The notes: generated by a model not told the origin, from the sequence alone. DNA of 37,407 nt from Gammaproteobacteria bacterium (GCA_015655465.1 JAATEY010000302.1:1-37407), one strand, 5' to 3'; shown: positions 16,006-24,418, numbered from the stretch's first letter. Program-made: numbers and translations.

Positions 16006-16443
16006 TCATGCTCTGCCCCACGGATTGACTACCGTCATGCCAAGGCCCTCGAAGTCACTGGTGTTGCGCGTGACCAGGGCAAGGCCCGCCGTTTGCGCGG
16101 TGGCGGCAATCTGCAGATCCACGGCACCGCGGGGCGCGCCACGCTTTTCAGTTTGCGCCCTGAGGTGGCCCCAGGCCGCCGCTTGTGATGCGCCGAATTC
16201 GATGACGCGACCGGCGAATTGATTCCTTACGTCCACCTTCAGCCATAGTTCGAGCCGCTCACGGCGTGAACTCGCTGGCAGTCGTGCAATGCCGTAAACG
16301 AATTCTCCGAGGCTGATGGCCGACAGATGGAGCGACTCTGCATTCTGCCGCTTCAGCCAGTGCACTACGCTGGCGTTGGGTGATTCGCGTATGAACTCAC
16401 TGATGACGTTTGTATCGAGCAGGTAGCCATGCCTGGTGCTCAC
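16006..16443 (-). CDS. PIN-domain ribonuclease toxin (VapC-like)
   Basis: 145 residues with the PIN fold. The four acidic residues expected at the metal site are visible: D10 (LLDTNVISE), E47 (SLGEF), D109 (AVDLQIAA) and D130 (TRNTSDF). VapC toxins cleave tRNA or rRNA. The GTG start at 16443 overlaps the TGA of the upstream antitoxin gene (GTGA), the usual layout of such modules. The C-terminus is complete. A small gene-free stretch (15931-16005) separates it from the convergent lipoprotein gene. Confidence 0.93.
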   Translation of the reverse strand: MSTRHGYLLDTNVISEFIRESPNASVVHWLKRQNAESLHLSAISLGEFVYGIARLPASSRRERLELWLKVDVRNQFAGRVIEFGASQAAAWGHLRAQTEKRGAPRGAVDLQIAATAQTAGLALVTRNTSDFEGLGMTVVNPWGRA

Positions 16444-16757
16444 AGTGGTGAGTCGCGACCCGTGCTCCTGTCACGCTCCATATCCAGCCCGAGGCCAACC
16501 AGCGGCGAAGCGCGAAAGAAGGAGAGCAATTCCGCTCCGGTGCGGGCTTTGGTGCCGGCAATCAGGGGAGCAAGCGCTGCTCGTATCTCACCCGCGGCCG
16601 CACCACCGGCGCGCAATTGTCCGGCAAGTGCGCGGACCAGTTGTGCATCGTTTGCCGGCAGGCCGACTTCAACCCTGACCAGACCGCTGCGCTCCTGTCG
16701 GGCGCGAAACCGTTGCAACCGGCGGGTGCCGGGGTGTGGTGTGGTGATGTTTTTCAT
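16440..16757 (-). CDS. Antitoxin of the PIN-domain toxin-antitoxin pair
   Basis: 105 residues from ATG 16757. The N-terminal part (RRLQRFRARQERSGLVRVEV) is a short basic and strand segment suited to DNA binding. The C-terminal tail FFRASPLVGLGLDMERDRS ending GRDSPL matches the toxin-neutralising tail of antitoxins paired with PIN toxins. The exact antitoxin family is not certain. It overlaps the toxin start by four bases. No strong ribosome-binding site is seen. A 12-base palindrome 22 bases upstream is a candidate autoregulatory operator. Confidence 0.8.
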   Translation of the reverse strand: MKNITTPHPGTRRLQRFRARQERSGLVRVEVGLPANDAQLVRALAGQLRAGGAAAGEIRAALAPLIAGTKARTGAELLSFFRASPLVGLGLDMERDRSTGRDSPL

Positions 16758-16778
16758 GGGCAACGTGGTTCCATGTTT

Positions 16779-16790
16779 GTTTCCGGAAAC
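16779..16790. promoter_or_regulatory. Palindromic operator candidate for the toxin-antitoxin operon
   Basis: GTTTCCGGAAAC is a perfect 12-base palindrome, followed by the related half-site ACCGG at 16793-16797. It lies in the 183-base gap between the antitoxin gene and the divergent SGNH hydrolase gene, in a locally more AT-rich stretch. Antitoxins of this type commonly bind such sites to repress their own operon. Confidence 0.45.
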
Positions 16791-16940
16791 GTTACCGGAG
16801 TATGCCGGGACTGGCAACAGGAATAGCCCGTGCAGACACGCAGATTTGGGGCGTGGGCCGGCGGCGAGACTGCCGACCACGAACGGCGTTATGCTGCTCG
16901 CCGCTCGGCCAACGAGGTTGGGCAATTGAGGGGGCAGAAG

Positions 16941-17741
16941 ATGAACAAGGACTGGAACAAAGGTCTTGTCACAGTCGTGCTTTGCGCCTTGCTGACCGGC
17001 AGGGCAGCGCACGCACAGCTGATCGAACAGTTTGCTCCCCAGAAACCGGCAGGTTGCTGCCTGCTGAGCAATGCCACCCGGCTGACAGAACAACTCGCCG
17101 ACTGGAACCAGCTGGGGCGCTACCAGCAGGCCAACATCGAGTTGCTGCGCCAGCCGCTGCCCAGGGATCGCGTGGTGTTCATGGGCGATTCCATCACCGA
17201 TGGCTGGAAGCTGGCGGAGAGTTTTCCGGGCAAGCCGTATGTGAACCGCGGCATCGGCGGGCAGACCACTGCGCAGATGCTGGTGCGCATGTATCCGGAT
17301 GTCATCGCGCTCAAACCCGCCGTGGTCATCATCTTCGCAGGCACCAATGACATTGCCGGCAACAATGGCCCGCAGACCCTGACCATGATCCAGCAGAACC
17401 TGATGGCGATGGTCGAACTGGCCAAGGTGCATGGCATCAAGGTGATCCTGTGTTCCGTGATGCCGATTACCGACGCCAAGGTCAATCCGCCCGAGCGTGG
17501 CGGCGGACCGATCAACCAGTCCGCCACGCGACCCCCGGCCGATATCCTCAAGCTCAATGCGTGGCTCAAGGCCTACGCGCAGACTGCCGGTGCCGGCTTC
17601 GCCGATTACTACACCGCGACCGTCGGCGCGGATGGCATGCTGCGCGCGGATCGCACCTCCGATGGCCTGCATCCCAACGCTTCCGGGTACGAGCTGATGG
17701 TGCCGGTGGCAAGCGCTGCGATCGCAGCGGCGCTGAAATAG
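16941..17741 (+). CDS. Exported SGNH/GDSL-family hydrolase
   Basis: 266 residues from ATG 16941, with a GGGGG-rich ribosome site about 8 bases upstream and a signal peptide (about residues 1-25, ending AAHAQ). All four SGNH blocks are visible: GDS with nucleophile S84, the glycine block NRGIGGQTT (102-110), GTND with N136, and DGLHP with D241 and H244. These fix a serine esterase/lipase or acetylhydrolase fold. The acyl substrate is unknown, but carbohydrate acetyl-esterase activity is common in this branch and would fit the CE15 gene further right. The frame extends upstream to 16830 without signal support. The convergent ankyrin gene ends 76 bases downstream. Confidence 0.93.
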   Translation: MNKDWNKGLVTVVLCALLTGRAAHAQLIEQFAPQKPAGCCLLSNATRLTEQLADWNQLGRYQQANIELLRQPLPRDRVVFMGDSITDGWKLAESFPGKPYVNRGIGGQTTAQMLVRMYPDVIALKPAVVIIFAGTNDIAGNNGPQTLTMIQQNLMAMVELAKVHGIKVILCSVMPITDAKVNPPERGGGPINQSATRPPADILKLNAWLKAYAQTAGAGFADYYTATVGADGMLRADRTSDGLHPNASGYELMVPVASAAIAAALK

Positions 17742-17817
17742 CCCGGCGCAGAACCTCCCGCTTGCAGTGGAACCGCATCATCGGAGCCGCAGCCCTTGGG
17801 CGGCATGGTGCGCGCTG

Positions 17818-18942
17818 CTATCTGGCCGGTGCTGCGGTTCCACCCGCGCCCGACTTTTGCATTGCCGCTTCCAGAGCCGCGACGACTGCAGCGCGGCCGC
17901 CACCCGCTCCGCCTGCTGGTCCGCCCCGACCTCCCGCTGGTGCAGCTGCAGGGGCTGCGGGTGCCGCTGCGGCTGCAGCCGCCCCTGCTCCGGGTGCCGC
18001 TGCCGGCGGGGCAGCGCGGGCATAGTCGAGGGCGGTCTTGCCGGTTGCATCGCGGATGGTCGCGTCGGCGCCGCGTTCAAGCAGGTGCTTGACCACCCTG
18101 TCCGCTCCCCCTTCCGCCGCAGCAAACAGTGCCGTGCGACCTTCCTGATCGCGGCCCGCAACATAGGCCATGATCACGGCCGTGTGGGTATGGCTGTTGG
18201 TGACCTGGGCGTTGATGTTCGCGCCGGCGTCCAGCAGCAGGTCGATGGACTTGATGGTGCGTGCCTGGTCACCGGCGGCGCCACCACGACCCGTGCCTCT
18301 CATGCCAGCGGCGATCATCAGCGGCGTCATCTGGAACACATTGTTCAGGTCCACCTCGGCGCCGTGCTTCAGCAGCACCTCCATCGCCTCGTGGTCGTTG
18401 GCCAGTGTCGCAATGAACAGGGGGCCAGCACCACCGCGCATGTCGTAGTCGGTGAAGCGGGCCCTGCCATTGCCATAAGGCCGCTTGCGGGTGAGCTCGT
18501 GATTGACGTCGACGCCCATGTCCAGCAGCCGGTGGACGACATCCATCGCCGTGACACCGGGTGCGCGACCGGCGCCGCCCGGACCACCAGCGCCACCGCC
18601 TGTCCCGCCACGACCGCCGCCAGGACCTCCCGGTCCGGCGCCGCCGACCACGCCGCCAATGCCACCCGGGTTGACGGCGCCGCCCGGGCCACCACCCCCG
18701 CCACCACCGCCCCTGTAGGAGTTCATGTCGACGGCGACATAGACCGGAGTGCGGCCGCTCATGTCCCAGGTGTTCGGGTTGGCGCCCTGGTCGAGCAGGT
18801 ACATCGCAATGTCGAAGTGCCGGTTGTCGATCGCATTGATCAGCGGCGTGACACCGTCCGGATTGGGCTTGTTGACGTCAGCGCCCGCCTTGACGAGGGA
18901 AACGACGCAGCGATTGCAGCCGCCGCGAATGGCATAGAGCAA
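17818..18942 (-). CDS. C-terminal part of an interrupted ankyrin-repeat protein
   Basis: 374 residues if re-initiated at TTG 18942. The same frame is open up to the amber codon at 18991-18993 and continues the upstream fragment exactly. It carries about five ankyrin repeats in two blocks, one before and one after a glycine-rich low-complexity insert (about residues 76-128). Repeat signatures include VVSLVKAGADVN, IAMYLLDQGANPN, AMEVLLKHGAEVD, SIDLLLDAGANIN and VVKHLLERGADATIRD. The tail is Ala/Gly/Pro-rich. Ankyrin repeats mediate protein binding; this fragment alone has no signal peptide, so it would stay in the cytoplasm unless the amber codon is read through. It is the last gene of the DUF1592 operon. 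Confidence 0.75.
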   Translation of the reverse strand: MLYAIRGGCNRCVVSLVKAGADVNKPNPDGVTPLINAIDNRHFDIAMYLLDQGANPNTWDMSGRTPVYVAVDMNSYRGGGGGGGGPGGAVNPGGIGGVVGGAGPGGPGGGRGGTGGGAGGPGGAGRAPGVTAMDVVHRLLDMGVDVNHELTRKRPYGNGRARFTDYDMRGGAGPLFIATLANDHEAMEVLLKHGAEVDLNNVFQMTPLMIAAGMRGTGRGGAAGDQARTIKSIDLLLDAGANINAQVTNSHTHTAVIMAYVAGRDQEGRTALFAAAEGGADRVVKHLLERGADATIRDATGKTALDYARAAPPAAAPGAGAAAAAAAPAAPAAAPAGGRGGPAGGAGGGRAAVVAALEAAMQKSGAGGTAAPAR

Positions 18943-18990
18943 TGCGGTGAGTCCGCCGGTCTGCCGGGTTCCGAACTGGGCCCGCGGCTC

Positions 18991-18993
18991 CTA
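18991..18993 (-). other. In-frame amber (TAG) codon splitting the ankyrin gene
   Basis: Reading leftward, KYDDWSRQMT is followed by TAG and then, in the same frame, EPRAQFGTRQTGGLTALLYA and about 370 further codons of ankyrin sequence. No frameshift is involved. A single C-to-A change (TCG serine to TAG) would explain it. The final stop of the gene is also TAG. Confidence 0.85.
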
Positions 18994-19620
18994 CGTCATC
19001 TGGCGCGACCAGTCGTCGTATTTCGCACGCAGGTTCACCTGGTCGGCAGCGCCGCGCGCCAGCAGCAGGTCGACCATTTCCGGCTGGTTGCCGGCGGCGG
19101 CCCACATCAGCGCAGTCTGGTCGCGGAAGGTTTCGATCGCCTTGACGTCCGCCCCGCGCTCGATCAGCAGCTTCGCCATCTCCTGGTTGCCCATGCTGAT
19201 GGCCAGCATCAGCGCGGTCTGCTTGTCCAGGTTGGGCGAATCGACATTGGCGCCGGCATCCAGCAGCGTGCGGAACAGCTCCATGTCCTCGAGCTTCACG
19301 GCTTCGGTGAGTGCGGTATCGCCGTACTTGCTGGTGACATCGGCTTTGGCGCCGGCTTTCAGCAGCGCGCGCACCAGTTCACGATCAGCGCCGAAGGTCG
19401 CCCACATCAGGGCGGTGGAACCGTCGGGCGCCTTCGCATTGACGTCGACGCCAGGCGAGGCGATTGCGGCCAGCACGGCTTCGCGCTTGCCTGCGCGCAC
19501 CAGATCGACAAGCGTCTGCGACTGGTCTGCAGCCGCTGCAATCGCCGCTGCTGCGAACGACAGCAGGCCGATGGCGGCGATGGTCCGGAATCTCCGGACA
19601 CGGTGGGTGAACTTAGACAA
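18991..19620 (-). CDS. N-terminal part of an exported ankyrin-repeat protein, ended by an amber codon
   Basis: 209 residues from TTG 19620, which overlaps the end of the upstream MBL gene by 8 bases; no ATG or GTG fits the signal peptide better. A basic n-region (VRRFR) and hydrophobic segment (about residues 12-30) suggest export. Five ankyrin repeats follow, with signatures such as DGSTALMWATFGADRELV, DTALTEAVKLEDMELFR and QTALMLAISMGNQEMAKLL. In other genomes ankyrin proteins commonly accompany DUF1552/DUF1592 genes. The product would lack the repeats encoded after the TAG. Whether it is functional as a short form, read through, or a recent pseudogene cannot be decided here. Confidence 0.8.
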   Translation of the reverse strand: MSKFTHRVRRFRTIAAIGLLSFAAAAIAAAADQSQTLVDLVRAGKREAVLAAIASPGVDVNAKAPDGSTALMWATFGADRELVRALLKAGAKADVTSKYGDTALTEAVKLEDMELFRTLLDAGANVDSPNLDKQTALMLAISMGNQEMAKLLIERGADVKAIETFRDQTALMWAAAGNQPEMVDLLLARGAADQVNLRAKYDDWSRQMT

Positions 19621-20572
19621 CGTTGCCCCCGAAATTGGTGTAATGGGCCTGAAAACCCTTCGCGACGTCGTAGAGGAAACGGGCCGGATCCTGGAACTTG
19701 CGGCCCACCTGGTTCAGGACACCGTCATTCATCATGTCCTTCGCATCATGGCCGCGATGCACCAGGTCCGCGGTCAGGTCGTAGAGCTTCTTCATCAGTT
19801 CGCACTCGGCCTTCAGCTCCGCGAACGTCATCACCGCTCCGTAGGCGGGCACGATCCGCGTCTGGTCATTGGCGAGTTTGACCAGGTCATCCATGGCGTC
19901 GGCGCGGCCACCGAGCCAGGCGCCTGCGAACCAGTCGAGCACCGGATCGCGCAGCGGCGAGACCACGTCGCCGGCCACCAGCACGTTGGAATCGCGGAAG
20001 AACACGTAGGCATCGCCGCGGGTGTGGGCTTCCAGCAGATAGCCGAATTCGACGCGCTCCGCGCCGGCCTTCATCTCGCCCTTGCCCCGGAACGTCACCT
20101 TGGGCACGGCTTCTTTCGGAGGCGCCTTCACCCAGCGGTCTTCGGCCGGCACGTAGTAGTCGGCCGCCAGCCATTGTTTGGTGATGGTATGGGCGTGTAT
20201 CTCGGCGCCTGCTTTTGCGAACAACGCGTTTCCGCCGGTCTGGTCGGCGTGGTAGTGCGTATTGAACAGGGTGCGCACGGCAGCGCCGCCGAGGCGCCTC
20301 TGCACGGATGGAGCCAGCTCCACCGAACCGCTGTCCACCAGCAGCACACCGTCCCCGGTATTCAGCACGGTCACATTGCCGGGGGCGTCGGCGATGACGC
20401 TGACCCGGTCCGAAACCTTCGTGATCGACAGCGCCTTCGCGCGCGCCGGTTCTGCAGACTGACTGACGGGAAGATGCTGGCAGCCTGCAAGGCCACCCAG
20501 CAGCGGCACCGACGTAAGCCCGGCGACCCCACCCAGCGAGCTCTTCAGGAAGTTTCTGCGGTCAAGCGACAT
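19613..20572 (-). CDS. Exported MBL-fold metallohydrolase lipoprotein with an HxHxDQ motif
   Basis: 319 residues. The N-terminus combines a twin-arginine-like motif (DRRNFLKSS, residues 4-12) with a lipobox GLAGC (C31), so Tat export and lipidation are likely. The MBL motif is THYHADQ at 105-111: the usual final histidine of HxHxDH is glutamine. Further ligands H183 (EAHTRGD) and D202 (AGDVV) are present. Loss of that histidine would alter the second metal site, suggesting a mononuclear or modified enzyme; NTHYHxDQTGG variants do occur in relatives. GAGG lies 6 bases before the ATG inside the preceding gene. It starts one base after the DUF1552 stop and overlaps the ankyrin start. Confidence 0.92.
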   Translation of the reverse strand: MSLDRRNFLKSSLGGVAGLTSVPLLGGLAGCQHLPVSQSAEPARAKALSITKVSDRVSVIADAPGNVTVLNTGDGVLLVDSGSVELAPSVQRRLGGAAVRTLFNTHYHADQTGGNALFAKAGAEIHAHTITKQWLAADYYVPAEDRWVKAPPKEAVPKVTFRGKGEMKAGAERVEFGYLLEAHTRGDAYVFFRDSNVLVAGDVVSPLRDPVLDWFAGAWLGGRADAMDDLVKLANDQTRIVPAYGAVMTFAELKAECELMKKLYDLTADLVHRGHDAKDMMNDGVLNQVGRKFQDPARFLYDVAKGFQAHYTNFGGNVV

Positions 20573-20573
20573 T

Positions 20574-21917
20574 TCAAACCTCGGTGAGCAGGCCGGTGCT
20601 GTTGCCGAAACTCGGCTGCCCGATGCCGAGCTTGTCCAGCATCGTCAGATGAATGTTCGCGAGCGGCGTGCGTTGCGGCAGCGTCAGGTTCTTGCCGCCG
20701 ATGTGCCTGCCATTGGCGCCTCCGATCAGGATCTCCGGAATCGGATAGTTGTCATGCGCATTGCTGTTGCCCATGTTCGAGCCATACAGGAACAGCGAAT
20801 GGTCGAGGATGCTGCCTTCGCCCTCCCTGGAATCGGCCAGTTTCTGCAGGAACTCCGCGAAGCGCTCCATGTGATAGCGCTGGATCTTCAGCAGCCCGTC
20901 GATGCGATCGCGCTGATTGGAGTGATGGCTGATCGGGTGGAAGCCGCCGGGAACCTTGAGATTCGAGTATTCGCGGGCAGTGCCTTCGGCAGCCTGGACG
21001 AAGGTCGCCACGCGCGTCAGATCCGCCTGGTAGGCCAGCGCAATCAGGTCGAACATCATCTTGAGTTGCTGGTCGAAGTCTTCCAGCTGGCCGACTGGTG
21101 CATCCGGCACCTTGACGTTCCCCATGTCCCTGCTGCCTGCCATTTTCACGCGCCGTTCGAGTTCGCCGACGGTGTCGAGGTAGTCCGACAGCGCCCGCTT
21201 GTCGCCCGGGCCCAGGTCGTTGGACAGCGACTTGGCGCGCTCGGAAATCATGTCGAGGATGCTGGCGTTCTTGCGCAGCAGCGATGCGCGTTCCGCCGCC
21301 GTGTCGCCTTCGCCCACCAGCTGGATGAACACCTTGCGCGGGTTGTACTCCATCGGCAGCGGCTTGTTGGGGGCGGCGAAAGACGCCGTGACGGCATAAA
21401 AGCCGCCGTTGCCCGCCGCGATCTGGACGGTGGTCTCCGATGTCAGTTCCAGCGATGGCAGCGCGGTCTGCTGCCCGAGGCGCTGGGCGATGACCTGATC
21501 CAGCGTCGTGGCCATGCTGGCGCTCGATGAGGCCGTATCCGGACGCACGCAGGAAAGCCAGGTCGCCGGATTGAGCACGTGCACCGAGCCACCGGCGGCG
21601 GAGTTCTCGATGTTGTCGAAGGTCGTGAGGTACTTCTTGAGGGGTTCCAGCGGTGCGATGGTGCGGCCCAGCTTGAAATCCGCGCCCTTGCCGGAGGAAG
21701 TCCAGCCGTCGACCTCCTTGCCGAAGGGCGTGTTGTTCATGATCGCGCCATGCGGCAGGTAGAAGAAACCCGCGCGGGTTTTGGGTGCAGCCGCAGTCGC
21801 GGCCAGCGCCGTGGCTGCCGGCACCATGGCATCAAGGAACGGCAGTCCCAGTGCCACGCCACTGCCGCGCAGGAACGTACGCCGCGACAGGTGCTTCTTG
21901 GTCAGGAAAATTGCCAT
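20574..21917 (-). CDS. DUF1552 family Tat-exported protein
   Basis: 447 residues, a usual length for the family. The Tat motif SRRTFLRGSG at 11-20 precedes a hydrophobic stretch ending around ALAATAAAP. The body matches DUF1552, with GFFYLPHGAIMN, a conserved SHHSNQRDRI segment, and LFLYGSNMGNSNAHDNYPIP near the C-terminus. The His-Gly and His-Asp rich segments recall alkaline-phosphatase/sulfatase-like DUF1501 relatives, but no catalytic role is proven. It is encoded 12 bases after the DUF1592 gene, with AAGGGAG as a strong ribosome site. The pair DUF1592-DUF1552 is typical of Planctomycetes, Acidobacteria and some Proteobacteria. Confidence 0.93.
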   Translation of the reverse strand: MAIFLTKKHLSRRTFLRGSGVALGLPFLDAMVPAATALAATAAAPKTRAGFFYLPHGAIMNNTPFGKEVDGWTSSGKGADFKLGRTIAPLEPLKKYLTTFDNIENSAAGGSVHVLNPATWLSCVRPDTASSSASMATTLDQVIAQRLGQQTALPSLELTSETTVQIAAGNGGFYAVTASFAAPNKPLPMEYNPRKVFIQLVGEGDTAAERASLLRKNASILDMISERAKSLSNDLGPGDKRALSDYLDTVGELERRVKMAGSRDMGNVKVPDAPVGQLEDFDQQLKMMFDLIALAYQADLTRVATFVQAAEGTAREYSNLKVPGGFHPISHHSNQRDRIDGLLKIQRYHMERFAEFLQKLADSREGEGSILDHSLFLYGSNMGNSNAHDNYPIPEILIGGANGRHIGGKNLTLPQRTPLANIHLTMLDKLGIGQPSFGNSTGLLTEV

Positions 21918-21929
21918 CGCCGATCTCCC

Positions 21930-24404
21930 TTAAGGGTTCTGTGCAGCGGCATTGCCGCTGGTTACCGTGGATGCCACAGTCTGTTTGATCTGCTTGCGCT
22001 CTTCGGCGCCCTGGCGCCGGAACGCGTCGCTGTTCACGATGCCATTGACGATGGCGCTGAACTTGTAGTTGCTCGCGGCGGCGGCGCGCACGATCTGCCG
22101 GACCTGGGGCATGTCGTAATACGCCAGCTCGCGGTTGAGCGCGTACATCATCAGGCGCCTGGTAACGGTGGTGGGGAACTGGTCGGCATGACTGGTCAGG
22201 TAGTGGCGCAGGTCCACCGGACCGTTCAGCACGATGCCGCTGGTCAGTTCCGTCCTGGCATCGATGGGCGCGCGCGCGGCCTGATCGATGTCGCGCCAGC
22301 GACCCGTATTGTCGAAGTTCTCCAGCGCGAGGCCAGGCGGATCGATCAGGCCGTGGCAGGCCTTGCAGGTCGGATTCGTGCGGTGCAATTCCAGCCGCGC
22401 GCGGACGGTGGTGGGCGCCTCACCCTCCTTGATCGTCAGATCCGTCGCCACGTTGGGCGGGGGCGGTGCCGGCGGGGCGCCCACTATCTTGTCGAGCACC
22501 CACTGGCCGCGTCGCACCGGCGAGGTACGGTCGCCATACGAGGTGCCCATCAGCACGGCTCCCTTGCCGAGCAGTCCGAAGCGATTCTGGTCCGTGAGCG
22601 TCACGCGCCGGAACTGCGAGCCGCGCACGCCGCGAATGCCGTACCGCTGGGCAAGATCGGCGTTGACGAAGGTCCAGTCTGCGTTGAGCAGGTCGACCAC
22701 GCTGCGATCATCGAGCAGCACGCTTCCCAGGAACAGGCGGATCTCGGTATCCAGATTGGCCCGCAACGCGGCATTGGCATCCGGTCTCGAATCGGTGGGT
22801 TCCACCTGGTCCAGGTCGAGGCTCAGCCAGGACTGTGCGAAGTTATCCACCAGCGCGCTCGCGCGCGGATCCTTCAGCATGCGCGCGACCTGTGCCTGTG
22901 TGACTGCAGGGTCGGACAGGCGTTTGGCGGTGGCCAGATCGATCAGTTGCTGGTCCGGTCCGGTGTTCCACATGAGGAACGACAGGCGCGAGGCCAGTTC
23001 CAGATCGGTCAGCAGGCGCGATTCATTCGGCTTCGTCGACGCCGGGATGGCGCGATAGAGGAAGTCCGGACTCGACAGCATGGCCGTGACCAGTTCGGTG
23101 ACGCCGGAATCGAAACCGCCAGCCTCGGTCCTGCCGCTGTCGTAGAACGGCATCAGCAGCTTCAGATCCGCGTCGGTCACGGGACGGCGGTAGGCCTGCG
23201 CGGCCAGGTGCCGCGCGATCTTCTCGGCGCAAGGCCGCTCCTCGGCAGCGTTCTTCGGCTGGCAGACGAAGATCTTCGCGCGGCTGGTGTTCATCGAAAG
23301 TCCGTGGGGCGAGAACGGACCCTCGACCACGACGGAGGTCTGGATGATGGGCATGTTCGAGACCCGGCCACCGCCGCCGAACCCGCCGCCGCCGCCGGTT
23401 GCATCGTTGCTCAGGCTCCGTGCGCGTTCGATGAAGGTCATGACCACCTTGTGCGTGCCCGCCTTGATCTGGGCGGTGCTCGCCGCCTTGGCGAGGACGG
23501 CCTTGGCGCCGGCGGGGCCGTCGCGGTCGAGCAGATCCAGGTATTCCGGTCCGCCGAGCACCTTGCGCACCACTTCCATGTCGTCGACGAGGATGACGAG
23601 CGTGGCAGGGGTTTCAGCGCCCCGCGGGTAGAGGCCCATGTCCAGGAAATCCTCTGCCGGAACGCTGAAGCGATACTCCCCGTCGGCCGGGAAGACATAG
23701 GTAAAGCTCACGCCACCTCCGCGTCCGCTTCCACCACGCGTACCCAGCGGGAAGTCGGCCGCCGTTGCCGGCGTGACCGGAATGGTGGTCTTGGCCATCT
23801 TCGGCACCGGCTGGCCCACGGCGAGCACCACGGCACTGCGCACCGTCGACAGGTACTGCTCCATGAACGAGGGGGAGACGGCCAGCGCGCTGGCGATATT
23901 GGTGAATCCGTCGAGCGCGACTTCGGTGGGGAGGGCCTTCTTCGCGTCGATATCGACGCCGATCAGCGACTTGACCGTTGCCGCGAACTCGCCGCGGTTC
24001 AGGCGCTCGATCGGAACGTGGCCGATAGTGGGAGTCTTCTGGGCGCCATCGACGGAAGTCTCGAGATAGGCGACGAAGGCGTCGATATCGGTCTGGGTCG
24101 GCTGCTTCTGTCCAGCAGGGGGCATGAGCCGGCCGCGAAGCTTGGTGATGGCCTTTTCCCACACTGCCGGATCCTGGCCGGCATGACCCAGATCCATGGT
24201 GTCCAGGGCGAGGCTTCCGGCCCAGTCCTCGGTATTGTGGCATTTGACGCAGTTGTTCTTGATCAGGCCGTTTAACGCCTTGACGTCGGGCTTCACGGCA
24301 CCCTGGCCAAATGCATCCCCGGCCGCAAGGGCGAGGCAGGCCAAAGGCACGCAGGCACCGGTCAGCTTCAGCGCATACCCGAACAATGGTCCGCTCTTGC
24401 CCAT
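21930..24404 (-). CDS. DUF1587/1592/1595/1588/1585 cytochrome-like exported protein
   Basis: 824 residues from ATG 24404, with AAGGA 7 bases upstream; the open frame extends to 24554 but without a ribosome site or signal sequence. The signal segment is about residues 8-34. The heme-binding motif CVKCH (52-56) marks an N-terminal cytochrome-c-like domain, and CKACH (680-684) lies in the DUF1588 region. DUF1587 (RLNRGEF), DUF1592 (SRLSFLMWNTGPD), DUF1588 (SPVRRGQWVLDKI) and DUF1585 (C-terminal about 75 residues) follow the family order. A glycine-rich loop lies near residues 340-350. These secreted heme proteins have no agreed biochemical function. It heads a four-gene operon running to 17818. 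Confidence 0.94.
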   Translation of the reverse strand: MGKSGPLFGYALKLTGACVPLACLALAAGDAFGQGAVKPDVKALNGLIKNNCVKCHNTEDWAGSLALDTMDLGHAGQDPAVWEKAITKLRGRLMPPAGQKQPTQTDIDAFVAYLETSVDGAQKTPTIGHVPIERLNRGEFAATVKSLIGVDIDAKKALPTEVALDGFTNIASALAVSPSFMEQYLSTVRSAVVLAVGQPVPKMAKTTIPVTPATAADFPLGTRGGSGRGGGVSFTYVFPADGEYRFSVPAEDFLDMGLYPRGAETPATLVILVDDMEVVRKVLGGPEYLDLLDRDGPAGAKAVLAKAASTAQIKAGTHKVVMTFIERARSLSNDATGGGGGFGGGGRVSNMPIIQTSVVVEGPFSPHGLSMNTSRAKIFVCQPKNAAEERPCAEKIARHLAAQAYRRPVTDADLKLLMPFYDSGRTEAGGFDSGVTELVTAMLSSPDFLYRAIPASTKPNESRLLTDLELASRLSFLMWNTGPDQQLIDLATAKRLSDPAVTQAQVARMLKDPRASALVDNFAQSWLSLDLDQVEPTDSRPDANAALRANLDTEIRLFLGSVLLDDRSVVDLLNADWTFVNADLAQRYGIRGVRGSQFRRVTLTDQNRFGLLGKGAVLMGTSYGDRTSPVRRGQWVLDKIVGAPPAPPPPNVATDLTIKEGEAPTTVRARLELHRTNPTCKACHGLIDPPGLALENFDNTGRWRDIDQAARAPIDARTELTSGIVLNGPVDLRHYLTSHADQFPTTVTRRLMMYALNRELAYYDMPQVRQIVRAAAASNYKFSAIVNGIVNSDAFRRQGAEERKQIKQTVASTVTSGNAAAQNP

Positions 24405-24418
24405 TACCCCATCCTTGT

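Noticed and set aside
18560-18715. Glycine-codon repeats in the ankyrin gene resembling a repeat array
   Set aside because: Irregular GGN repeats encode a Gly-rich linker in frame; there are no uniform repeats and spacers as in a CRISPR array.
18991-18993. Pyrrolysine or frameshift explanation for the amber codon
   Set aside because: The frame is identical on both sides, so no frameshift is needed, and no pyrrolysine genes are visible. A point mutation or error is simpler.
21579-24275. An 898-codon + strand frame opposite the DUF1592 gene
   Set aside because: Antisense shadow; the opposite strand encodes the full DUF1587-to-DUF1585 order with two CxxCH motifs.
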